Assembly (NCBI RefSeq): GCF_963576545.1
Contig: NC_083651.1
Location: 16,105,580-16,169,579 of the forward strand
Length of the DNA: 64,000 nucleotides
Source of the DNA: Limanda limanda
Lineage: Eukaryota; Chordata; Actinopteri; Pleuronectiformes; Pleuronectidae
Reading direction: 5' to 3'
A model generated the notes under the pieces. It saw only the letters and a program-made list of their open reading frames with translations. It searched no databases and was not told the DNA's origin. Positions 38,514-50,829 of this stretch are shown here, one piece after another. Position 1 is the first letter of the stretch. Each line of letters begins with the position of its first letter. Made by a program: the position numbers and the translations under genes.

Positions 38514-41500
38514 GTGGAATAAAACTGTTTCCACAGATACCTTAAGCAGGCTGTAAAACAGGCTACATTTAAAGTGACTAGTTTCTGTCACGCCTCAAAA
38601 CAGTATAAGGGCTGCACCTTAAATTTAATAGAGCTCAAATGTACTGAAATGAAAAGTTGTAATGAAAAGGATGAGCATTGTTATATAGATACACCGTACA
38701 TAGAGAGATTTTATATAGAACTTAATGATCCTATTTCCTGTAGAGTGTCATTGGCATCGCAGAAACTTTCTGTCCTAATTATCCATTTCAGCCTGTCTGT
38801 TTCACATCTCTGCAGTCCCTCATTATCCCCACAGCCACCTCACAGTCTGCTCAGTGTTACATTAGTAAAATAGAGCCTTTGATTTGTCCTCAACAGCACA
38901 GACGTTTGAAAAACAGAGGAGGGAATGAGAGAGAAAAAGTGAAACAAAGAAAGGGAAGAGGGGGAGAAAAATCGTGTATATTAGCCTGGACGTAGCCTCG
39001 TATGTTGAATATATCGACTGTGTCACCCTGCAGTTTTTGGGGGAGAAACTAAATTCAAGGCCACACCAGGGATTCGATGCATCACAGACATAATAGGGGA
39101 TATTTTGGTTTGCTCTCTGAAGTATGAGAAACATTTTTTTCTCCCCCCTGATGTAGGGAGTGTGAGCTGCCGGAGGGCATTTGTAAAACAAAATACTTGA
39201 CTGTGGAAACAATGAGTGCCCACCCCCCCTGTGGTTGTAATGATGCAGTGAAAAAAAAAAACAATTGAACTGATCTTAAAACAAAACTGGCCTCATCCAA
39301 AGAGCCTTACTCTCGCCTTATTGGAAAGAATTCGCTACAAGTTAACCGCTGCTCCTGAAACCAAGACACGCTGCACAATAACACATCCGGGCTGCAGCTA
39401 CAATGCATTAGCAGCCTCGCACTCACTTGCTGTGACCTTACGTCGGTCTTATTAAAACCCTGCCTGTTCCTTATCGGCCATATTTCAGAACAGAAGTGAC
39501 AGCAATAAGAACCTGATCATGTTGGGTCACTCTGTTTGGAAGCAGCTCCTGCCTCAGCTTTCCTTAATTAAACCCACGCAGCACTCTTTCATCTTTGCAT
39601 ATTCCACGGGTTGGGACATTGATACTCATTATTTCTTAAGTCTAAACACCAAGACTGTGTCAAGAATGCATCCATCACGGGCGGGCGGCTCAGAGTCAGC
39701 GGAAATTTTTTCCCTCTCTGTCAGCAAATTTCGCAATTTGCAATTTTCTTACCGGGACTCTGACACGTATTTATCGCAGAAGATGACTTTCAAATGCAGA
39801 GATCATGAGGACGGCGGCTTGTTAGTCTTCTCTCCCAGCCCCTGCTCTAATGACAGTAATTAACAGGGCCACATTAGAGAGCCACCTCAGGAAGCGTCTG
39901 ACTGTTCATTTGCATGGCGTTAATACAGGAGGATGGCGTGCTGTGAAAGGCTTGGCACGAGTGCAGCAGTGCAGTTCCTCCTGTTTGCCTGTCCTGTTCT
40001 TAACAGCACCGGGGCCTATTCTCCCATTCATTATGTGCCTAAAGCTTGAGTTATCCTCTCCTTGGTGCTGGGATGAATGTTATTAAAGGCATAGCTGTCT
40101 GACACAGCTCTAATGAAAAATAGGATGTTTCTGAAGGTTACGTTGCCAGCCAGCTCCGAAATGCCTGCTTCATTTTCCCCACCCTTGCACAGGGCAGCGT
40201 AATTCCCACCTCTTGATAGATCTTTTTTTTTCTTAAGTTTTTTGTGCCTCTGTGTGCAGGAGCCTCATCATAAAGAGACCTTTATTATCCTTGTTTCTTC
40301 CTCTGTAGATGCTCAACAAAGGGCGAGACTGGACTTTTTGGCAGATCATACAATTGTGAAAAACTACATCCATGTGTTGTGAAGTGGTGGCTGCTGCTGT
40401 ATGGGTTTAATTGAGAGGCATCGATGTGTTGCTCATGCAGACGGGGGAAGGGTTTCTCTCATTTTAGAATTATATTTATGCCGAAAATTTCTCCTCTTTG
40501 CATCTTGTGGTCAACTTTAATCACATATGAACTCATAGATATTTATGAGAATATATGGTAGAGATTGCACAAATATGAATAACACGACAGTAAGTGGTCT
40601 CTATTCAGACGACGCAGGCTTGTGACAGTGAGGGACGACTGTTTCGGCATTAGGGTCAGACTGCTCTTCTTCGAGCTCCGTCAGAGGTGGCAGGTCACGC
40701 TGAAGACGACCTGACCCATCCACACTGACGGATCCCAGCTCTGGCCTTAAGAGCAAATCCTCCCCTCCCCCTCAATCGCTGCCCCGGTTTGGCCTCGCCA
40801 GTCCCTAACAGCCCCATCAGAGCCACACGGGAAGCCTGCGACGGACATACCAGATACCAGGTTACTCCAATTTAGCCCTTCATTTAAATACTAGATTTAT
40901 CTCTACAAAGTCCATATGTCAGTGACTTTGTAAGTCCATGACTGTTGCCATTGTCATGAGCAAACTTAACATGAAAGGTGTAACACAAAACTTAAAATGC
41001 ACCCTTGGACATGTGTTGTCCTGCTGTTAATTGATTCCTTATTAAAAGCCAATATAGAGGATCAATCAGTACAACATATGCTCATGTTATTTTTTAATAG
41101 ACTAGAAATCAAAAGCATGAACAACACTCATCTTTATTATAAAGATAAATTACCTTAAAGTAGATATCATGTACATTTATTTTTCATATGATCTTGTTCT
41201 GGTTTGAACATTAACAAATTTCACCACCAAGTTAAAACCATGAAAATCATTAAATAAAAAGCTGCTTTGCAGGTCAATAATTATATGCAAACATCAAATC
41301 AATCATTTAAATCAGTTTGAAAAGATTTAGGTTTACACTCATTAATCATTTGTTTTATTAATGTATTGGTTAACTTACTAGCAAAAAAAGATAATCAAAC
41401 TTTGTCATGGAAATAATGAAATAATAAAAAAGATGAATATATAATATTTTAGACATCAAAGTAAAGGAATATATTTTGGAAATGTAAGTGCTAAATGGGG

Positions 41501-43503
41501 AAATTGTAAAAACGTTAAATCTAGAGAATTATATCATGATATCCGATATTGCTGCCTGATCAATTTGCATCAGGTTTAGAACTCATTTTAATGTCACAGA
41601 ATTCACCTTCAGTGATAAAATTTATCCGGGATTATTAGAATTAGAAAATATATTTTAGCTGAAGACAACATAGAATCAGCACGACACAACAAACACTAGA
41701 ATGTAATTGCATTTTTGGGGTTTTACAATAAAAACTGTTATATAATAGAGCCTTAGAATCTGTGCATGCTTTCCTAAACATTACAGTAAAAATCCAATTT
41801 ATTGTAGCTGTCATTCAGTATTTTCCCGGCTGCTCTAATGCTCGGGTTGTATGTTCCTCTTAGCTGCCTTGTCTGCTGTGTAATCAGCAACAGACCCTAA
41901 ACACAGATGTTTCGGGGTCAGCCAGCAAGACCTCTGACAATTGGTCACCACCTCTTACTGCGTGTAAATCATAGCCAACGTCAGCAGCTCCAAAAAACCA
42001 TGGGTATGTGGGTGTTCCCCTTGCCAAAAAAAACATGAGCTGCAAGCTGAAAATGGTGCCATGTCACTTTAATGCTTAATCTTTGGAACCTGAAATTTCG
42101 GGGTTGTGACCCGTGCCAGCTTCTTTTTTTTTTGGTAGAAGAAATACTACATCCACTGAAGTGTGAGGTGAAAGCTGGCGGTCATGAAATAAACAATACA
42201 TTTGCTCTAATCCTGTTCACTTGTCTCAAAGATAAACAACAGGACTGAATACTCGGTGTATACCTGGTTAATTTCAAATGTTGACTTTGAAACTGGTTGA
42301 TATGAAAGCTCCATCACCTGTGGAGCGTTAAAAACATGCAACTATTGTCGTTGTTGTCGGGGCATCGTGGTTTGTTAGGGATGTTTTTGAAGCGGCGACT
42401 CGCCGTGTCAGATTATGCCACACATCCATTTGACTTTCATAAGCTGTTTACGCTTCAGAAATTGTGGCAATGGCTTCTCTCTTGTGCAAAGGCTTTTACA
42501 TATGTTGTATCTCGGAAATTCTGCCCCAGTTATAGCTATCATCCTTAAAAAAAAACAAAAAAACACAATTACAAGGTAACATGAGGCTTGTCCTTTTCAG
42601 TTTTCTGTTATTTGCATCTTGTTTGGTATTTGAATAAAGCATGCAGGGATCATTTCATTGATAAAACAAGACAAAGGTAAGAATAACCCAGAATTCTTGC
42701 ATCTATCGAGCCATAAAACAATCTAATTGCACCGGCACCTTTGATTTATTTTAACTTTATCACCATTAACCTAATAGCAGCTCCCTTATTTCTCCGTTCG
42801 CATGGGAAAATTGTGGTCCTCCAATTTGGTGAACGTATTTATGGCTTATGTGTTACACAAAGCCTGGTAATAATGTGTTTAATGTGGACAATATTGCTTA
42901 CACATGGGCTCTTATTAGTGAGTGGTAGTCTGGTCTCAGGATCAGTGGCGGTATCCTTCAGGGATGGCCTTTCTTAGGGAGGGATGAAGCAAGTACATGT
43001 GAAAAAAACCCAGCGTGAGTCCTGTTCAAAGGCACAGACGAGTTCTGACTGGATTAACATTTATTGACCGTTCAAGCTTCTCCTCTTTTTTGTTTTTTTG
43101 TATTTTCCTTTTTTTTGTGCTCCAGGACAAAGATTCACACTTAATTGCAGTGGCTGTTCCACCAACTGATCACCAATGTGCCAACAAAAGCCTCCCTAAT
43201 AGGTGCTTCATTAAGGATTAGAAACTCTCTATTACAAAACAAATTAAGCATGCTCTGATCTTAACCTATAGGTCGAACGGCATTACAGCAAAGTTTAAGC
43301 TGTTAGATGGCTGAAAAACTTATTACGGGTTAGCGCTGAGATAGCAGTTTGGTATTGATTTTACGATAGCTAGGTATGATGATTTATGGAGTGCTTGTGT
43401 CAGTATAACAAGCTGAAGGACACACAATATCATCTCCAACATCATTAAAATTCAGAGGTCTCCAGAGCTAGCTCATCAAGTACTGTTCACCACCTTGGAA
43501 TCT

Positions 43504-43550
43504 CACACGCACACACACATACACTCAAAACCCGCACACACACGCACAAA
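43504..43550. repeat. Degenerate CA microsatellite
   Basis: CACACA blocks with CG and AAAACCC interruptions; simple repeat. Confidence 0.8.
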
Positions 43551-43864
43551 TACATATTGTCAGAAATATCAAGATCGGGAAAAGGTGTGTGTTCACTCAG
43601 GCTTTTCAGCTTTTTACTTTGAGTCGATGCGGTGCTACATTGTGAGTACGGTTCTGTTTTATTTCAACTGTCTCTTACCCTGTTTTGCATTTAATTAGCT
43701 CCTTTACTCTATGCTCACAGTCTGATTTGCGTATAAGCTTGGTTAATGTTTATATCAATTGCACAGCACAGCAGTTCAAAAGGTCTACCCTCACCACAAT
43801 CAGCACCCTGGTCTCCTAAGCATCGGCTAACACACACTCAGGGTGCTAAAATCTGTGGTACACT

Positions 43865-43882
43865 AGAGCCCCCTGTGGGCAC
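43865..43882 (-). promoter_or_regulatory. CTCF-like motif
   Basis: GAGCCCCCTGTGGGCAC on the plus strand is the reverse-complement form of the CTCF core (GCCCCCTRSTGG type), so the motif points to the minus strand. Motif-only evidence. Confidence 0.3.
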
Positions 43883-44468
43883 TGGAAAGTAATGCTGGCT
43901 GCTGGTAATGAGCCCCTCTGTAGTTATTTATAATTGGATGAGGGTTTGCTGTTGAGAATTTGTCCCAATGATGATGATGAACATTATCTGATTTCTGTTT
44001 TTTTTCTCTTATTGTTTCTAAGTAGTTGTCAAGAATAATTTGCTGCGGTTCAGCTTCAACCTGAATTTTAACACAAGAGTAATTGTCACATTTAAAGGAT
44101 GGATATAAAGTAATCTTGTTTTCTTTTTTTGTGCTTAAAGTCTCTTATTCTGGCAATGTTGAAAATACACTTACTCTAAACAGATGTCAAGCACAGGGTG
44201 GTTCTTCTTAAACTTTCTGCAATAAGACCCTGTCAGTGTTTTTTTCTTTTCTTAAGGTCCAAATCATTGGCTGGTTAAATAAAGACTTAACATGAATGAC
44301 TCTTGTAAAGTCAGTTGTACAGTCACCTGTAAATTATTCAGTGGTATTTTTTAACAGTGATTAATGGAAATACTCATTGTCAACATGAAAATCAAGCTAC
44401 TGTGCTAAGAAAGATGCCTGTGTAAAAGTAAACAAACAATACAAAATCATTTAGCTGTCCTTTCTCAG

Positions 44469-44571
44469 AAACACCCCCTCCTGCTGCCTCTCCCCCAAAG
44501 AACCCCAACAAGGAGACTTCAGACTACCATATCAGGTCGGGGCTGTCCGAGGATCGGCCTGTGGGACGGAG
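44469..44571 (+). other. Candidate coding exon, 103 nt
   Basis: The upstream sequence TAGCTGTCCTTTCTCAG is a good acceptor (AG at 44467-44468). The 103 bases that follow are open in one frame and end at a GTAAGC donor (44572). The translation has a Pro/Ala/Ser start, TPPPAASPPKNPNK, and then ETSDYHIRSGLSEDRPVGR, typical of a disordered cytoplasmic or nuclear segment of a vertebrate protein. Starting phase is 1 and ending phase 2. It lies in a GC-rich island unlike the AT-rich DNA before it. I do not recognise the protein. A second exon-like stretch follows after 41 bases in compatible phase. It may be an exon of a long host gene on the plus strand. Confidence 0.35.
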
Positions 44572-44612
44572 GTAAGCTTCTGGGCTTCTGTCTGTCTTTC
44601 TCTGTCTCTCAG

Positions 44613-44743
44613 ATTCCTCTGGATCCACCCCCCTCCTGGATCCCAGATTCTCTCCATCATCTCCTCCAACCGTGAGGTCTAACCGGCAGGGCAGGGGCGT
44701 GTGGGCGGACATGCTGGGCGCTGGCAGCGTGCTCCGTCTGCTT
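44613..44743 (+). other. Second exon-like stretch, 131 nt
   Basis: A strong polypyrimidine tract and acceptor (TTTCTCTGTCTCTCAG, AG at 44611-44612) precede 131 open bases that end at a GTGAGT donor (44744). If joined to the upstream candidate exon, the shared codon becomes AGA and the frame stays open. It reads SSGSTPLLDPRFSPSSPPTV and later GVWADMLGAGSVLRLL. The 41 bases between the two stretches are too few for a usual vertebrate intron. They may therefore be alternatives, a single altered exon, or chance. No family recognised. Confidence 0.25.
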
Positions 44744-44790
44744 GTGAGTAATGCGAGTACAGAGGCGACCCCCTCCGCCCCCACCACCCA

Positions 44791-44822
44791 AACACACACA
44801 CACACACTCACACGCACACACA
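44791..44822. repeat. CA microsatellite
   Basis: CACACA array with CTCA and CGCA interruptions, 47 bases after the second exon-like stretch. Confidence 0.85.
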
Positions 44823-45076
44823 TCTCACACTTCTAGAAAGAGATGGGCTGTAGATGGAGAGGCAGGCACTCCTGCTGTGACTTGGCGCACCCCACTGGAC
44901 AGCTGGAGACTTAGGGAAAGGAGACGCTGCCAAACATGTCTGACAGAGCAGGGGAGCGCTGGAGATGCAGGGCTGGGTGAGGCCTGAGGTGGCTCCCATA
45001 CCTGCAGCTGATCACCGGCCCATCATCTGTGATTATCTACACTTATATACCAGTGAGATAAACGCTGGGATGGTGG

Positions 45077-45086
<10 letters not shown>

Positions 45087-45109
<23 letters not shown>
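45087..45109. repeat. CA microsatellite
   Basis: About eleven AC units flanked by ATAT. Confidence 0.88.
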
Positions 45110-45377
45110 TACACGTATAGATTTAGATGAGTGACCAACAACTCAGAAACCTTTTCCAGGGGGTTAACGAATACGTTTACTCATGTTACCCTGATGAGGA
45201 AGTGTTATCTGCTATTATTACTTTGATTGGTTACCTTGTTAGCAGTAAGACCACTAATGAGCCAATGCTAATTATATTTTATAACAACAATAATTAACTC
45301 AAACTCACTTATTTCTGAACCAGCAATAAAATATATAACAGTCCCATGTGAGTCATTTAAAATAATTGCTGATTTAT

Positions 45378-45650
45378 GGCGGCAACCAATGATTATTTTC
45401 ATTATCAGTTAATCTGACAATGATTTTCTTGATTTGTTTTGTATTGTAGATATGTCTAAAGAAAAGATAGAAAAACCGAAAACATTGTCATTTTATCCAG
45501 AGCATAATGTGACATTTTCAAATCGCTTGTTCTGTCTGACAAACATACTAAAATAAAAAAACTAAATATAAATAATTTTACCCTCAAATATCAGACAGAT
45601 ATTCCTCGAACTGGAGAAGCTGAATGAAGATTATTTTCAGAAGCATGCCC
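45378..45650 (+). mobile_element. Diverged fish hAT-type repeat ('GGGCTGCAACTAACG' family)
   Basis: The segments CAATGATTATTTTCATTATC, AGTTAATCTGACAATGATTT and, further on, AGAAAAACCGAAAACATTG match in order a repeat I recall as very common in teleosts (start GCTGCAACTAACGATTATTTTC). The first bases (GGCGGCAACCAATG) are a decayed form of that start. The far inverted end is missing, so this is a truncated copy. A second fragment lies at 59318-59376 on the minus strand. Confidence 0.6.
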
Positions 45651-46069
45651 CGCAGTGTCCTATAATCAAAAGCTCCCTAAGATTTCTCACAGCAAATAAC
45701 TGAAGAGGAGCTGCAGTATGTTCTACTAAACCAGCAATTCACAAGTTCTCCCTCTCCAGGTCAAACAGCTGCGGCGTATGCACATTAGAGAAAAGTGCTG
45801 TAATCTACAGCGAGTCTCTTCATCATCGGGCTGTCGTGCTGGACCTGTTTTACAACCACAGCTTCTAATGCAGCTCCCTGTAAAGGAATAATACCACTTT
45901 ACTGTCATGAATATCGAGCTAAGCCCCCTGCAATGTGGCTGTGGCCCATTTTCTACTCCTTCATTCTCAATCTATCTGCTTAATCTTGATTCATCAGTTA
46001 CTGCGGCTTATTATGGAGAGCTGACAGCATGCTGGGGTTCTTGATAAATGACACTGCTCAGGCCAGATT

Positions 46070-46560
46070 CGAAACGTGAGGCTCAAGTGCCAATTATCTA
46101 CGCAGACCTGGTTAATAAGGGGATCTCTTGTTAACTATCTGATCTCAGCATGAGCATCATTTGTCATGAAGGCCCCTTGTTTACCTCAGAGACAGGAGTT
46201 CCCGAGACCTCCCTGCCTAACATATGTAAAACCTGGATCTTTGTTCCCTTAATAACCTTTTATTAACAGCCTGACATCATGATTAAGTTTGGCCCAAACA
46301 CGCGCACAATGAAGTACACAATTACCCTCACCCCCTCGCAGAACAGCGGCAGATCAGAGTCAGAGGCGATAATGAATATTGAGCCGGCGTTTGATCCATT
46401 CCACATCGAAAGCCCAATTTGCTTGAGCACCTGGAGCTGTGCCGCTGCGTGCGGTTTCTTGAGGTGATGATAGATACTCATGGGAGCTTATTTCCATGAG
46501 CACATCTTCTCCTGATTTGTAAAGATGATAAGTGCTTTGACCTTAACTCATCATTACAGC
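46070..46560. promoter_or_regulatory. Candidate conserved noncoding element cluster
   Basis: Ordinary-complexity, repeat-free sequence with several homeodomain cores (CAATTATC, GGTTAATAAG, TTATTAAC), an AATGAATATTGA patch and E-box-like sites. Both strands stay open for 62 and 72 codons over the same bases, which is common in slowly evolving noncoding DNA and argues against reading either as a gene. No conservation data are available. Confidence 0.3.
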
Positions 46561-47549
46561 TCATTAAAGCTTTTGTTTGTTCCACCTTGGAATAGGAAGC
46601 TCCCTTTTAAATCGGCTCGTTGCAAACTATTATGGCTCGTGACTGTTAAGAAGTTGGAGACACTCTATATGCCTGTGTTTTCATTTAGCAACTTCTCAGA
46701 GGTCTCAAGGTCTCAGATTAATAAACACTCGCTGTGGTCAGGAGTGTGGCGCAGCCGAGGGGGGTGAGATGCCCCCTATTTTCTCTGAAACCCCAACATC
46801 GCCATCCTGTCATCTTGATGTCTGGCTCACGGGCTCGGTCTTGGCGTGTTTTGTCTTCCTGGGAAAGTAGCAAATAAAATATTTTGCAGGTCTGCCGTAG
46901 CCAGGGGACTTTGTGTTCCATCAAGAAACACCTCTAGCTCGTAAGTGTAGAAGTTGTAAAATACTTCCAGACAGCACTTGGAACATTCCTTTTAACCTTA
47001 CTTGTCCAGCATGGGATATAGAAAAAAAAGATATTCTTTGAAATAAATAATTAATCAGTGTGTTTTCTATTATTGCTTGGATATGGAGTCGGTAGGAAGC
47101 CAGGTGGAGCGATCAGATCTTCACAGCATCCCCACTTCCTGTCCCCCACAGAACGCTACACTGTCTAGGCAGCATCTGCTGAGGAAAATAAAGCCCCTCT
47201 TCCTTCTCATGTAGAGAGGATCATTTGCATAATATCCCCCTCTGTAAGGTGAAAACAGAATAATAATTGGTTTGCCCTTTTCTCTCTGTGTGTTGTAAAA
47301 CAGTTAGGAATTAATTTGAGGATAACTGTGCAATTAATTCTAAATGCTAAAGATGGTGTGTGTGGGGGGGGAGGTTGATTCAAAGGAGGGGAAAGGATAC
47401 ACAGACTGAGGTCATGGAACAAAGACTTTGTGTTTGTACTGCTGATAAAACTTAGCCTGCTGCATTTAGATGGTTTTGGGTATTTTGCTGACAAACAGCG
47501 TTGTCGTGTTGTCTCGTTTAACCCTCTACATTTATTATTTCTCCATCAG

Positions 47550-47560
47550 TTATGTCTCAG
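47550..47560 (+). other. Micro-exon-like 11 bases between consensus splice sites
   Basis: A pyrimidine-rich stretch ending CTCCATCAG (to 47549) and a perfect CAG/GTAAGT donor (from 47561) enclose 11 bases. An alternative upstream acceptor (GACAAACAG) would give a longer open exon. A CAGGTAAGT match is expected by chance roughly once in a window this size, so support is weak. Confidence 0.12.
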
Positions 47561-49046
47561 GTAAGTGCACATACTCAGCTGTGCTGTTTGAATATTCTTG
47601 TCTTAATGATGAATAATAGAGCTGCAGGAAAAAGGGCTGCACGAATACTCCAATCATGAGCCTGTTTTTAACCTCGTTACACATCACAGTAAATTCCACA
47701 TGCATCCCCATTAAAGCTAATGAGCAGCACTTTAATCAATGTCTGACTGTGTGTTTTTGTTTGTTTTCTGCATAACAGAGCTCAACAACGTGGTTCCAGA
47801 AGCCAAAATTCCCATAGAGATTTTTACTTTCAGCCATAATATTGCAACCATCCATGGTAGACATCACAAAAGCTACGAGATTATAAAATGTTTTTTTTTA
47901 TGCTCCCGTAGAAGCCACAAATCTGTATTATTTTTACTGTGTTTTAAGAAAAACACGTTTTATACACTAGTACTAAGCTTCCCACATTCCTCAGGTGTAA
48001 TGGCAATGTTTCTGATTGGTGGAGCTTGCTGTTTATTGTTTTCCACAACTGTGAAAAATCATGTGTGTTGCTATCAGATCATTCAACTTTACATTTCGTT
48101 AAGCCACGTAACAATCACTCTTTCTTTTTCTGACATCCTGGAGGAAAAATCACTAAAGAAAGGAAGCAAGCTGGAATTTATTAGAAATGGTTTATAGGAT
48201 ACCTAGTTCATTTCCTCTTAAAATAATTATCTACACAGTTTCGTACCTTTGCCTTTTACTTAATTTCCAATAATTTTTCTTGTCCTGGATCAAATGTTTT
48301 ATGGTCATGATTCATAGCTGGTCGGCCAGGTTCCAGGTTTACAACTCTTTTGATAAGTATTCACACAAATGTCAATTGAGAAAAGGAATGGGAAATTTAC
48401 TCCAGTAACCAGAGCTGTTCTAAAGGTTGGCGGTCACTCTACCGTTCTATAATCTGTTCATAATAAAGAATCATGCTTTCATCCAGCTTTCTTAGACAGA
48501 GGAAAGAGTTGGTCAGACACTTAGGTTCAGGAGATTTGACACCTGCACATACAGTATCTGTTGAGCGTCCATTTAGGCCAGCAGTGTGATATTAGGACAC
48601 AGATGACTGCTGTAGCAGTGGCCTGGACATGTCTCCCCTCTGTAGCCTGTCCTATTACGGGTCCAGCAGCTTCATTCCCTGATACCTCCACAGCCGAAGA
48701 AGAACACGCCTCGCCATGAGTCCCAATTACACCTAATGATGGCGAAGGATGGAGCACATGCAGATTGTGTCGCAGTTCCTTTGTCACGCCACGGCACGAT
48801 CATTTATCACACCAGTCATATCCTGCACTCCTCCCCGAGCGCAGACAATGAATCCCAGCATATCATCCATGCTGTTATTTGTGTTTAACTGCCAGGAAAA
48901 GGGAAATAAAAGGCCAGTTACAAGGCGTTGCAAGAACACGTCTGTATCCTGTGAGCTAACGTGAGAGTCTTCACCTTCAGGGAGGAAATGTTGCCGTCAT
49001 CCAGTCCTCAAAATAGATCTGACAAAGTCCACACGCCCGCACAAGT

Positions 49047-49062
49047 ACACACACACACACAC
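49047..49062. repeat. Short CA microsatellite
   Basis: Eight AC units followed by TCACCC. Confidence 0.8.
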
Positions 49063-49612
49063 TCACCCGCCTGCTGCCTTTACCCCTTGTGTTTAGATGA
49101 CTTAGTTCACAATCAATTTTGTCTTTGAAACCCAAATGAGATTACTGTAAGGTCTGTGTGTTACATGTGGAGAGGTGGGGGAGAGCTTAATGTGAGATTT
49201 GGGAGGTGCTGTGTGAATGCGCGTGCTGCTGCAGCAGAGAGGCGGCTCTGTGCTTGTCAGTGGCTTTCTCCTAATCCAGGCCTGATCTTTGTGTTTGATC
49301 CGCAGCATGGTCCTGAGACAGCATGAGCAGCAGCTATTGCTGTAATTTGAAGTCAATATTGTACTCATGATCCCTCTCCGCGGGCTAACAGAAACCGCCT
49401 CTCACAGCGATGGACAAAGTCATCTCTGCTGCTTAGAGGGAATCCTCAGCTTGAGTAGATCTCCTCTCTCTCTCTCTGACTGAACAGAAACCTGACCGGT
49501 GGCTTGTGTTTGCCCCTGCAAACGGAAAGAGTTGGGATTATATTTGCTATTTTCCTCTTCCCTGACTGCTGACATGCGATCTAAACCTTGTCCCTGAAAG
49601 ATACTGATCTGA

Positions 49613-50232
49613 CCCTTAAATACAGATGTTCTGATACCAATACCAGCATCAGAAACGCCTCTGATACTGCCAAAAATGTCAAGAACTCAAATCTATCTAC
49701 TGATCCAATATACTTCTTTAAATATACTAGTTTCAGCCACATAAGACGGCAATTTCCCTCTAATCACTAAGAAGGCAATCAATTATTTGCCGCTCCAAAA
49801 CAATAGTTGTACAAAATGTAGTTTTTTTAGAGCAGCAAAATAAGTAGTTTCCAGTAGGGTAGCTTTAGCTAGAGCTCCCTGAAATGTCAGTAATTTAACA
49901 ATATTTCACACTGGAAAGTTCCACAGGTAAAACAGCGACGTGTACCGCATACATGATTTCAGTTTCAAGCTGTTTAAAGCAAGTAATTGTTGGGTTTTCC
50001 CTTCATTTTTAGTTATGACTTTCAAACAAGATAATAACATAAGTAACATGGCATTAATTAGGCATTAACCTGAGCCAGGCGGTACAACAATTATAACCAT
50101 CACTTCCACACGGGTTAGTATCATACAGCTTCTAAAATACGTTGTAGAAGTCATTTTCTTAAATACACTGGTTCGGTACTCAGTATCTTTCGATAAGAAA
50201 AGTCAAGGTATCAGAACATCTTTAGCCTTAAA
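49613..50232. mobile_element. hAT-type nonautonomous element, 604 bp, with target-site duplication
   Basis: The element runs 49621-50224. Its inverted ends read TACAGATGTTCTGATACC at the left and, on the minus strand at the right, TAAAGATGTTCTGATACC (17 of 18 identical). The flanks CCCTTAAA (49613-49620) and GCCTTAAA (50225-50232) match at 7 of 8 bases, an 8-bp hAT-type duplication. Internal blocks such as GGTTCGGTACTCAGTATC match, from memory, the fish repeat whose ends carry 'GATACC/GGTATC' strings. It has no transposase frame; the longest internal frame is 60 codons. Confidence 0.85.
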
Positions 50233-50829
50233 CAGTTTACATCTCTCAGATCTTTCTTAATCTCTGAGAAGTCAAATGTAAATACGAATGGCAAATTCTC
50301 ACCTTATATATATTTTTTTCAATTGACACATGTTCATAAAACCTTAGTGTTTGTGACCCTTCCTACAAACCCCATCAGAAATTGTTATTGACTCCAGGAT
50401 CCGGCTAACAAGCCCACAGTGACATCAATAGCTTTGATGATTCATTCAGAAGCACTTTAATAGATCTAAGATTAGAATTGGAGGCCTCATCCACAAATCT
50501 CCTCCCGTGTTATTACACCAAGAACTAAGATATTTATCCTGCGTGAACGACGGGAGATATATACGAGTGGCTCAAGGGCCCATTAAATCCATACATGTCA
50601 TGATCTGCGGTGTGTTCCACTAAAACTTTCTGCCAAACGTGTTGCTGACAAACACTCTGATTGAGGCCGTACAGAGCTGTAAATTTAAGAGCCAGGGTCA
50701 CTGAACTCTATAGATGGAGGTGAAATGTCAAAAATTGATTCCTGTTGTGGCCACAATTTGCTTTGATATAGTGTGAACCTTTTATTTATTTTTTTTACAA
50801 TACCACCATTAACTGTCGTGGTTCTGCAG

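Larger units (their letters stand above)
38514..44468. other. Noncoding DNA, partly AT-rich, no gene seen
   Basis: Poly-A and short purine tracts occur near 38890-38970 and 39250. The block 39330-40300 is repeat-poor with an octamer at 39908-39915 and is a candidate regulatory region. From about 40980 to 41780 it is very AT-rich, with an octamer at 41563-41570. Another octamer lies at 42610-42617. The 114-codon frame at 39519-39863 is chance-sized. A degenerate CA tract sits at 43504-43550. Confidence 0.5.
44744..45377. other. Noncoding DNA with CA repeats
   Basis: GC-rich continuation of the island to about 45010, then AT-rich sequence with two CA arrays (listed separately). No further exon is supported. 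Confidence 0.5.
45651..49612. other. Noncoding DNA, no gene seen
   Basis: Mostly repeat-free. It includes the candidate regulatory block at 46070-46560, a POU octamer at 47223-47230 and a CA array at 49047-49062. The 152-codon frame at 47739-48197 is about as long as the longest frame expected by chance and lacks family features. Confidence 0.5.

Noticed and set aside
47739..48197. Longest clean frame outside repeats (152 codons, plus)
   Set aside because: By a rough estimate (about 0.055 stops per codon in six frames of 64 kb), one or two frames of this length are expected by chance. The product is Phe/Leu/Ser/Cys-rich with no recognised domain.
49290..49350. CCGCAG/CATGG acceptor-plus-ATG look-alike
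   Set aside because: The frame stops after twelve codons, and the GCAG motif is common in this composition.
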